Of a stretch of 8,131 nucleotides of DNA, positions 1 through 4,973 are shown piece by piece. Both the position numbers and the translations under genes were made by a program. Numbering within the stretch: position 1 is the first letter of the stretch; every line of letters begins with the position of its first letter. Below the pieces are notes generated by a model. That model was not told where the DNA came from and did no database searches. It was given only the letters and a program-made list of their open reading frames with translations. Source of the DNA: JBHENN01 sp046262015 (GTDB lineage: Bacteria > Actinomycetota > CADDZG01 > WHSQ01); assembly GCA_046262015.1 (NCBI GenBank), contig JBHENN010000101.1:1-8131 (forward strand). Reading direction: 5' to 3'.

Positions 1-108
1 TTGGGATCTCTGGCGGCGCTGCCGGAGTCAAGCCCGGCGCTGGGGGCCGTGCGAGATCTCGTGGACCGGGTCGACGCACGTCTCGAGCGGAAGGTGGGGG
101 TGCAGTGA
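1..108 (+). CDS. C-terminal tail of a gene upstream, possibly a second CooC/MinD-like ATPase (partial)
   Basis: An open frame runs from the first base to a TGA at 106-108 and gives the last 35 residues of a protein whose start lies outside the window. The tail, with PESSPALGAVRDLVDRVDARL near its end, aligns by eye with the C-terminus of the ATPase that follows (PDSPAVAAVQRLAARLGEL): both have P-E/D-S, PA, AV and a leucine-spaced amphipathic helix. This suggests, but does not prove, that the two genes are tandem paralogues. Its stop overlaps the next start as GTGA, so the two are probably translationally coupled. The shared pattern is short and could be a generic end for this P-loop superfamily. 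Confidence 0.6.
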   Translation: MGSLAALPESSPALGAVRDLVDRVDARLERKVGVQ

Positions 109-890
109 AGATCGCCATCAGCGGCAAGGGCGGTACGGGCAAGACGACGGTGGCGGGCATCCTCGCGCGCTCCCTGGCCCGGTCGGGCCACGACGTGGTG
201 GCCGTGGATGCGGATCCGAACCCCAACCTCGGGATCGCTCTCGGCCTCGGCGTGGAGGAGACGGCGCAGCTCGAGGCGATCGCCAACCGGGTCATGCGCG
301 AGGCGCAGGCTCACGGCCACGATCACGGCGACGGTCATGCCCACGAGCACAAGGGCCCCGATCAACTCGTCGAGGAGATGGCCGTGGTCGCTCCGGACGG
401 GGTGCGGCTGGTCCAGACCGGCACGATCGAGCGTCCCGCGGAGGGGTGCATGTGCTGTGGATCGCATGCGACCACGCGCATCGTCTTCAACGACCTCGAC
501 GCGACCGGGCGCACGATCATCGCCGACCTCGAGGCCGGCATCAACGACCTGATCTGGGCATATCCGAAGCCCGGCGACATCCTGCTGGTCGTGACCGAGC
601 CGTATCGGAAATCGATCGAGGTTGCGCGCCGCGCGCTGTCGGTCGCGGAGGAGCTCCAGCTCGATCAGGTCGTGGTGGTTGCGAACCGGTGCGAGAGCGA
701 CGACGATGCCGACCGGGTTGCCGCCGAGCTGGGCGGCGCGGAGGTGGTCGCCGTCCCCGATGACGTAGCCGTGTGGCGCGCCGACCGCGACGGGCGCTCC
801 CCGCTGGACGCCGCCCCGGACTCACCCGCGGTCGCAGCCGTGCAGCGGCTGGCGGCGCGGCTGGGCGAGCTCCAGACCGCGGCACGTTGA
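105..890 (+). CDS. CooC-like deviant-Walker P-loop ATPase with His-rich insert (metallocentre maturation factor)
   Basis: This is a 261-residue member of the SIMIBI/MinD-type P-loop family. Residues 6-14 (SGKGGTGKT) form the deviant Walker A with its signature lysine, VDADPNPNL at 34-42 is the switch I region, and DLEAG at 141-145 is the Walker B/switch II. Residues 114-119 read GCMCCG; the C115-x-C117 pair matches the metal-binding CxC of CooC, the ATPase that inserts nickel into carbon monoxide dehydrogenase. Residues 70-82 hold six histidines in thirteen positions (H70, 72, 74, 78, 80, 82), like the nickel-storing stretches of HypB or UreE. The GTG start at 105 has an AAGGTGG at 91-97, seven bases upstream, and overlaps the preceding stop. 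CooC-like function is well supported by motifs; the metal and client enzyme are inferred, as no CO dehydrogenase gene is visible. A ParA-like or other maturation ATPase is the alternative. Confidence 0.85.
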   Translation: MKIAISGKGGTGKTTVAGILARSLARSGHDVVAVDADPNPNLGIALGLGVEETAQLEAIANRVMREAQAHGHDHGDGHAHEHKGPDQLVEEMAVVAPDGVRLVQTGTIERPAEGCMCCGSHATTRIVFNDLDATGRTIIADLEAGINDLIWAYPKPGDILLVVTEPYRKSIEVARRALSVAEELQLDQVVVVANRCESDDDADRVAAELGGAEVVAVPDDVAVWRADRDGRSPLDAAPDSPAVAAVQRLAARLGELQTAAR

Positions 891-1309
891 GCGTCGGTCC
901 ACCCGCGTCTTCGCCGCGCCCGGCGGCGGTTGGCGCCGGAGCGGCTCTGCTGCTCTTAGGTCTGTGGTCCGTAGCGGCGCCCTATGCCGGCCGCGCCCTG
1001 GGGTTCGAGGTCAACACCCGTCCTTCGGTCGAGGTGGTCGACCACGTCGTCCCCGGCATCGTCGTGATCGCGATAGCGGTGGGCGTGCTGCTCACGGGCG
1101 GACTCGCCCTTGCTGCTGCCCTCGCGGCCGTGCTCGCCGGGTTCTGGATGACCGCGACCCATGTTCCGCTGCTCGTCCAGGCGAACGAGGGGGGCGTTGC
1201 CATGTCGACCGCGTTGTGGCACACGGTGCCGGGCGTCGCGTCGTTGGTCGTCGCCGGGGTGCTGGCGGTGGGCGCGTGGCGGCGGGCGGGCGAGATCGAG
1301 CAGGCTTAG
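887..1309 (+). CDS. Small four-helix membrane protein, coupled to the CooC-like gene
   Basis: I place the start at TTG 887, which overlaps the stop of the ATPase gene as TTGA; longer starts in this frame would run deep inside that gene. The product is 140 residues, with hydrophobic segments near 13-33, 52-70, 72-90 and 113-130, so four transmembrane helices are likely. Helix 2 begins with DHVVPG (residues 52-57) and helix 4 with WHTVPG (111-116), and helix 1 and helix 3 both carry a W-x3-A pattern (LWSVAAPY, FWMTATHVP). This points to two copies of a two-helix unit, loosely reminiscent of SPW-repeat proteins. No ribosome binding site of its own is obvious, which fits coupling to the ATPase. 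The function is unknown; a partner in metal handling is only a guess from the operon. Confidence 0.75.
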   Translation: MSVGPPASSPRPAAVGAGAALLLLGLWSVAAPYAGRALGFEVNTRPSVEVVDHVVPGIVVIAIAVGVLLTGGLALAAALAAVLAGFWMTATHVPLLVQANEGGVAMSTALWHTVPGVASLVVAGVLAVGAWRRAGEIEQA

Positions 1310-1322
1310 CGCCTCTGACGTG

Positions 1323-1811
1323 TCACGTGGTCGGCTCGTGGGCTGGCCGCGGCTCGCTGTGCTCGGTGTGCCGCAGCATGAAGATCGTCGCTCCCAGGAA
1401 GAAGACGGCGGCGGTAAGCATGCCGATCTCCAGCATGGCGTCCCCGAAATCGGGCGTGCCGAACAGCTCCTTGGCCTCGGCGCTCACGACCACGAGCCTG
1501 CGGATCGCGGCGACGATCCCCACCACCAGGAACGGCTCGCTGACCAGCTCCTTCTCGACGATGACCGCGCGGATCGTGTGGATGATCTCGGTGATGATGA
1601 ACACCAGCAGCAACCCGTCGAGCAACGCGAGGATCTGGGTCGACACCTGGTCGCCGCTCGCCTTGGCGACGAAGTCGTAGACCACGTAGCCGAAGTACAG
1701 GAACCCCGCGAGCGCCAGCGATCCTGCGATGAGCACGTACAGGAGCTCTTCGGCGAACCCGAACGCTTTCTCGGTCACGACCCGGATGCGGGGGTCCTTG
1801 GCTCGACGCAC
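1323..1811 (-). CDS. PsiE-family (phosphate-starvation-inducible E-like) membrane protein
   Basis: The 162-residue product has four predicted membrane helices (about 22-46, 59-80, 93-108, 124-146) and the characteristic PsiE pattern: an acidic, histidine-bearing segment after helix 2 (TEIIHTIRAVI, 74-84) followed by EPFLVVGIVAAIRRLV (92-107). In Escherichia coli psiE is induced by phosphate starvation, but its biochemical role is unknown. The start is GTG at 1811. No Shine-Dalgarno precedes it, but a TAGGCT hexamer sits six bases upstream, as expected for a leaderless transcript. It is convergent with the four-helix membrane gene (13-base gap) and lies 80 bases downstream of the micropeptide on the same strand. 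Family assignment is confident; the exact start is less so. Confidence 0.85.
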   Translation of the reverse strand: MRRAKDPRIRVVTEKAFGFAEELLYVLIAGSLALAGFLYFGYVVYDFVAKASGDQVSTQILALLDGLLLVFIITEIIHTIRAVIVEKELVSEPFLVVGIVAAIRRLVVVSAEAKELFGTPDFGDAMLEIGMLTAAVFFLGATIFMLRHTEHSEPRPAHEPTT

Positions 1812-1817
1812 GGCCGT

Positions 1818-1823
1818 AGCCTA
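1818..1823 (-). promoter_or_regulatory. Candidate -10 element for a leaderless psiE-like transcript
   Basis: On the minus strand TAGGCT matches the TANNNT -10 pattern used in high-GC Gram-positives and ends six bases before the GTG start. Transcription would then begin at or next to the start codon. No convincing -35 hexamer is visible at the usual distance, where the sequence is GGCGCC. This is a position and motif argument only. Confidence 0.35.
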
Positions 1824-1837
1824 TGTCGCCCGCCCCG

Positions 1838-1881
1838 CTCGGCGCCGGATACGGTCCGCGGGTCCTCGGCGCCGCCGCGGG
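1838..1881. repeat. Paired direct repeats in the gap upstream of the psiE-like gene
   Basis: CTCGGCGCCG occurs at 1838-1847 and again at 1865-1874. Each copy is followed by CCGCGGG, at 1856-1862 and 1875-1881, with eight bases and none between them respectively. The core GGCGCC is itself a palindrome. The block lies between the stop of the micropeptide and the psiE-like start, so it could be an operator or transcript-end structure for the minus-strand genes, or merely a decayed local duplication in GC-rich DNA. Confidence 0.4.
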
Positions 1882-1891
1882 AGGGGAGCCC

Positions 1892-1963
1892 TTACACCAT
1901 CCGGGCGATCACGATGATCAGGATGATGCCGAGCAGAACCCAGATCCAGATCGGTATGTTCAC
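1892..1963 (-). CDS. 23-residue single-helix membrane micropeptide
   Basis: A GTG at 1963-1961 begins a 23-codon frame ending in TAA at 1894-1892. The product starts MNIPIWIWVLLGIILIIVI and ends ARMV: a polar/aromatic cap, one unbroken helix-length run of Ile, Leu and Val, and a single arginine near the C-terminus, the pattern of a type of short bacterial membrane peptide. It is preceded by AAAGGAGGGACC immediately before the start, the clearest Shine-Dalgarno in this part of the window. It lies 91 bases downstream of the thioredoxin-DUF3179 stop and 80 bases upstream of the psiE-like start, all on the minus strand. The function is unknown; regulation of a membrane neighbour, stress response or a toxin-like role are all possible. 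The strong ribosome site and coherent hydrophobicity are the evidence that it is real. Confidence 0.65.
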   Translation of the reverse strand: MNIPIWIWVLLGIILIIVIARMV

Positions 1964-1975
1964 GGTCCCTCCTTT
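1964..1975 (-). promoter_or_regulatory. Strong Shine-Dalgarno of the micropeptide
   Basis: On the minus strand the sequence AAAGGAGGGACC leads directly into the GTG start. AGGAGG is a full match to the anti-Shine-Dalgarno, with four bases before the start codon, slightly short but workable. It stands out because most genes here have weak or no such site. Confidence 0.7.
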
Positions 1976-2017
1976 CGACGAGGACGCGGGGTCCGAGCGG
2001 TCGTCCGTGCGGGCCTA

Positions 2018-2023
2018 ACCGTA
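2018..2023 (-). promoter_or_regulatory. Candidate -10 element upstream of the micropeptide
   Basis: TACGGT on the minus strand fits TANNNT and lies about 55 bases upstream of the micropeptide start, in the gap after the thioredoxin-DUF3179 stop. No good -35 is seen. If real, the micropeptide has its own promoter rather than depending on read-through. Confidence 0.2.
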
Positions 2024-2054
2024 TCTGGGTCCTGCGGGCGCGTCCCGGTTCTCC

Positions 2055-3788
2055 TCACTGCCCGGGCCGCCGCTCATCTCGCCGCTCGCCCCACACCACG
2101 GTCTCGGGGTGGAACGCGGCCCAATCGAACCAGAAGGAGTCGTGGTGGTCCAGGGGCGCCAGCCGGCGGCCTCGGAGAGGACCCCGGAGCGCCCGGCCGA
2201 ACAGGTCCCACCTGCTCGACGTCTGCACGTCCTGGATGCGGTGACGGTCGACGACGAACCTCAGCACCCGCCGCCCCAGGCGCCGGGAATACGCGGCCGC
2301 GGCGCCGACGTCACGCGAGCGCGCGATCTCGGCCTGGTCGAGCGCCGACACCGTCCCCGCCTCCCATACGACGAGCGCCGGCTCGCCTCCGACCGTGTCG
2401 TTGATCGCCGCGACGCGGCCCGCCGGTGCGGCCGCCTCGAGCCGGAAATAGGGGTACGCCACGATCTCGGCTTCGGTCTCGACCCCCAGGACCCGCTCGA
2501 CCGCCGCCAGGCGGCCATCGACCTCACCGGTAAAGAGGAACGGCTGGTTGCCCACGTCGTCGTATCCGGGATACGGATTGTCCCCGTAGCGGCGATCGTG
2601 TCCGGTGGCACGCGACAGGACGCGCCCGTCGGGGAAGGCGCGGGCGAACGACGCCCACGAGGTGATGCGCGCCGGCAGGCGCTCGAGCACCGCCCCGGTC
2701 AACGGCCCCACGACCGCCTCTCCGAGCGCCTGCACCCACAGCGACTCCGTGGCGCGGTCGTACATCAAGAGGTTCGAGTTGTAGAGACGGCCGGAGGTCC
2801 CGAAGGTCGTCACCTCGCCCTCGACCGCGGGCCGCACGAACGCGTATGCGGTATTGCACAACGGACAGAACGTGATGCTTGCGGGGACACCTCCGACGGT
2901 GTCGTTGACGATCTCGTGCCAGGTCATGATCTGAAGGGGATAGGCGCGTGCGTCGCCGTCGACCTCCAGCGCGATCACGGGCTCCCGGTCGGAGAGCCAC
3001 CCCACCTCCTCGACCGCCTCGAAGGAAGGGTCGTCTAGCGGAGGGATGCCGTCCTGCGGCACGCCTCCCGACGCGATGTCCCCGGGGTCGATCAACGGCT
3101 TGGGCTCTTCGGACGGGACCTGCAGGGAGCCGCGACCGTCGGGCGTGATCCCGAGGCTGCGCTCGATATGACCCTCGAGCTGGGCGCGCGAGAGCTGTCC
3201 GACCACGATGTCGGCGACCTCCCCGTGCGGGTCGATAAAGAGCGTCGCCGGCATACCCGGCGCGCCGAACCCCTCGTACATACGTCCGCCCGGATCGGCG
3301 GCAAGGCGGTAGGTCACCCCCGTCGTCGATGCGAGATCGCGGGCGAGATCGCGATCGTCCTTCAGGTTGATGCCGACGAAGGCGACCCTGTCCTTCAGGG
3401 CGCGGTGGACCTTCTCGAGGTCGGGCATCTCGCTCGCGCACGGCGGGCACCACGAGGCCCAGAAATTCACCACGAGCGATCGCCCGTCGTACTCGGCGAG
3501 CGAGAAGCGCTCGCCGTCGAAGTCGGTGAGCCTTAGGGCAAGGAGGTGCGCGTGCTCCGCTCCGGCGCGGGGAGGAGCGGGACGGAGTACGACGACGGAC
3601 GAGCCGACGAGGGCCACTACCGCCGCGATGGGCCAGAATCTATGCCGCCACCACGGCCGGAGCGCGGTGTCGTTGTCGTGCGGCGCCGGACGGCTCTCAT
3701 GCGTTATCCGGTCGCCGGCCGCGGGCTGGTCGTCGGGGTGGTCGTCCATGCGCGTGACCAGTTTGGACCCTGCGGGGGCAGGCGTCAT
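2055..3788 (-). CDS. Membrane-anchored TlpA-like thioredoxin fused to a DUF3179 domain
   Basis: The frame codes for 577 residues. Residues 52-69 form one hydrophobic anchor. A thioredoxin-like domain of the TlpA/ResA type follows (about 82-212), with WASWCPPC at 110-117 (catalytic C114 and C117) and the cis-proline region GMPATLFID at 178-186. A linker leads to DUF3179 (about 245-567), with HEIVNDTVGG (291-300), the cysteine motif TFCPLCNTAY (306-315; C308, C311) and GTSGRLYNSNLLMYDR (330-345). The TlpA part is expected to act as a thiol-disulfide reductase outside the membrane; DUF3179 has no established function. Fusion makes the CPLC pair a plausible substrate of the CPPC pair, which is inference. 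The start is uncertain: ATG 3788 gives the longest protein, but ATG 3749 (residue 14) leaves more room for the divergent cyclase promoter. Neither has a clear ribosome site. Confidence 0.88.
   Translation of the reverse strand: MTPAPAGSKLVTRMDDHPDDQPAAGDRITHESRPAPHDNDTALRPWWRHRFWPIAAVVALVGSSVVVLRPAPPRAGAEHAHLLALRLTDFDGERFSLAEYDGRSLVVNFWASWCPPCASEMPDLEKVHRALKDRVAFVGINLKDDRDLARDLASTTGVTYRLAADPGGRMYEGFGAPGMPATLFIDPHGEVADIVVGQLSRAQLEGHIERSLGITPDGRGSLQVPSEEPKPLIDPGDIASGGVPQDGIPPLDDPSFEAVEEVGWLSDREPVIALEVDGDARAYPLQIMTWHEIVNDTVGGVPASITFCPLCNTAYAFVRPAVEGEVTTFGTSGRLYNSNLLMYDRATESLWVQALGEAVVGPLTGAVLERLPARITSWASFARAFPDGRVLSRATGHDRRYGDNPYPGYDDVGNQPFLFTGEVDGRLAAVERVLGVETEAEIVAYPYFRLEAAAPAGRVAAINDTVGGEPALVVWEAGTVSALDQAEIARSRDVGAAAAYSRRLGRRVLRFVVDRHRIQDVQTSSRWDLFGRALRGPLRGRRLAPLDHHDSFWFDWAAFHPETVVWGERRDERRPGQ
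3769..3782. repeat. Inverted repeat in the divergent control region
   Basis: CCTGC-GGGG-GCAGG is a perfect five-base-pair inverted repeat with a four-base loop. It lies between the second ATG of the thioredoxin-DUF3179 gene (3749) and the candidate -10 of the cyclase (3790), where a regulator could control both genes. If translation starts at 3788, the repeat is inside that coding region. Confidence 0.3.
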
Positions 3789-3789
3789 C

Positions 3790-3795
3790 TACGCT
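3790..3795 (+). promoter_or_regulatory. Candidate -10 element for the cyclase gene
   Basis: TACGCT fits TANNNT and lies 43 bases before the GTG at 3839. A TTGGAC at 3763-3768 resembles a -35 hexamer, but the 21-base spacing is too long for a standard promoter, so only the -10 is offered. Confidence 0.25.
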
Positions 3796-3838
3796 GGCGC
3801 GGGACGTCCACCTACGCCCAGATCGGGGATGCACAGCC

Positions 3839-4789
3839 GTGACGGAGGTCCCACTCGATCCTTACCGGTTCCGCGACGCGCCGTTCCTGACACCTCCGGA
3901 GGCGGCGGCGCGGGCGGGCGTCGACCTCGAGATCGCGCGCCGCTTCTGGAGAGCTTTGGGGCTGCCCGAGCTGGACGACGACGCGGTCGAGCTCGACGAC
4001 GAGGACGTGACCGCTCTCGGTCTGCTCCGAGAGATCGCCGGCTCGGGCGTTCCTGCCGACGACCTGGTCGTGGTCGCCCGGGTGTACGGCCAGGCGCTGG
4101 CGCGCATCGCCGATGCGGAGACGCGCATCTTCAACCAGCGCTTCGTCGGCCCTCTCCTGGAACAGGGCCTGTCCAAGGACGAGGTCGAGGAGCGGTTGGA
4201 GCCCGCCGTCCGGCTCTTGCTCGATCGTCTCTCCTCCCAGCTCGACTACGTGCACCGCAGGCACCTCGGGGTCGCGCTCCAACGCCTGACCGCGGAGGGC
4301 GGTGCGGGGGCCGCTCGCCTCACGATCGCCTTCGCCGACCTTGCGGACTACTCGCGCATCACGCGGCGCTCGGACGAGAGAGAGTTCGCGGAGCTCATCG
4401 CCCGCTTCGAAGAGGTCGTCATCGAGAGTTGTGCCGATCCGATGGTTCGCCTCGTGAAGGTGCTCGGAGACGCGGCGATGTTCATCTCGAGCGATGCCCA
4501 GACCGCCCTGAAGACGGCACGCGCCCTCGTTCGAACGACGCGGGATGACCCCCATCTGCCTGCCGCCCGAGCCGGGCTGGACGTCGGCCACGTCCTCGCG
4601 CGCGGAGGGGACTACTTCGGCGCGCCGGTCAACCGCGCGGCGCGCATCACGGCCTTCGCCCGCTCCGGTACGGTCGTGGTCTCCGAGGACGTCTTCGCCG
4701 AGCTGCCGGACGACGAGCGCGATGCCTCACCGGTGGGGACCCGCCGGCTCAAGGGGGTCGGGCGGGTGAAGCTCTACAAGCTGGCGTGA
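3839..4789 (+). CDS. Class III adenylate cyclase with N-terminal Rv1264-like regulatory domain
   Basis: The 316-residue soluble protein makes cAMP from ATP. Residues about 17-150 are helical and resemble the autoinhibitory, pH-responsive regulatory domain of Mycobacterium tuberculosis Rv1264 (LTPPEAAARAGVDLEIARRF at 17-36 is the telling segment). The catalytic domain spans about 160-316. Key residues appear intact: metal-binding D167 (FAD) and D211 (VLGD), adenine-selecting K207 and D258 (GGDYFG), and transition-state residues N265 and R269 (VNRAAR). This set predicts an active, ATP-specific homodimer. The protein is shorter than Rv1264 (397 residues). The start is GTG 3839; a GGGGA about eleven bases upstream is only a weak ribosome site. 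It is divergent from the thioredoxin-DUF3179 gene. No cAMP-binding effector is visible here. Confidence 0.92.
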   Translation: MTEVPLDPYRFRDAPFLTPPEAAARAGVDLEIARRFWRALGLPELDDDAVELDDEDVTALGLLREIAGSGVPADDLVVVARVYGQALARIADAETRIFNQRFVGPLLEQGLSKDEVEERLEPAVRLLLDRLSSQLDYVHRRHLGVALQRLTAEGGAGAARLTIAFADLADYSRITRRSDEREFAELIARFEEVVIESCADPMVRLVKVLGDAAMFISSDAQTALKTARALVRTTRDDPHLPAARAGLDVGHVLARGGDYFGAPVNRAARITAFARSGTVVVSEDVFAELPDDERDASPVGTRRLKGVGRVKLYKLA

Positions 4790-4801
4790 CCTGTAGTGGC
4801 C

Positions 4802-4807
4802 TATCCT
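4802..4807 (+). promoter_or_regulatory. Candidate -10 element upstream of the small ORF/GNAT unit
   Basis: TATCCT fits TANNNT and would start transcription near 4814, about 37 bases before the small ORF at 4851. No convincing -35 is seen. The gap from 4790 to 4850 shows no terminator hairpin for the cyclase. Confidence 0.25.
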
Positions 4808-4850
4808 GTCCGGGTCTGATAGACGCGGGCCACCTTTCTGAGGGAGGCCG

Positions 4851-4973
4851 ATGCTGGTAGAGGAACGGATCGACTTTCCGGGCTGCGCACTATCCCCAGA
4901 GGCTGCCATTGAACTCCATCTCCATCGGTCTGCAGGATCCCCCGCTGCTTTCACAGCTGTCCGGCCTGGTTAA
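4851..4973 (+). CDS. Small 40-residue ORF overlapping the GNAT start (possible leader peptide)
   Basis: An ATG at 4851 with AGGGAGG at 4841-4847 opens a 40-codon frame beginning MLVEERIDFPGCALSPEAA and ending in TAA at 4971-4973. It overlaps the first 65 bases of the GNAT gene in another frame. The ribosome site is stronger than that of the GNAT gene itself. The product resembles nothing I recognise, has no membrane segment and is not an obvious GNAT N-terminus. It could be a translated leader that tunes GNAT expression, a remnant left by a frameshift, or chance. Confidence 0.3.
   Translation: MLVEERIDFPGCALSPEAAIELHLHRSAGSPAAFTAVRPG

Noticed and set aside
1310..1322. Bidirectional terminator between the two convergent genes
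   Set aside because: The gap is only 13 bases and shows no stem-loop or T-tract.
2109..3038. Long plus-strand open frame of 309 codons opposite the thioredoxin-DUF3179 gene
   Set aside because: The minus strand carries recognisable domains across the whole stretch; the plus frame is Arg/Gly/Asp-rich with no motif, as expected for the antisense of GC-rich coding DNA.
3367..4548. 393-codon plus-strand frame spanning the divergent region and into the cyclase
   Set aside because: It crosses the divergent promoter region and runs antisense to one recognised gene and out of frame with the other; its product is Arg-rich and motif-free.
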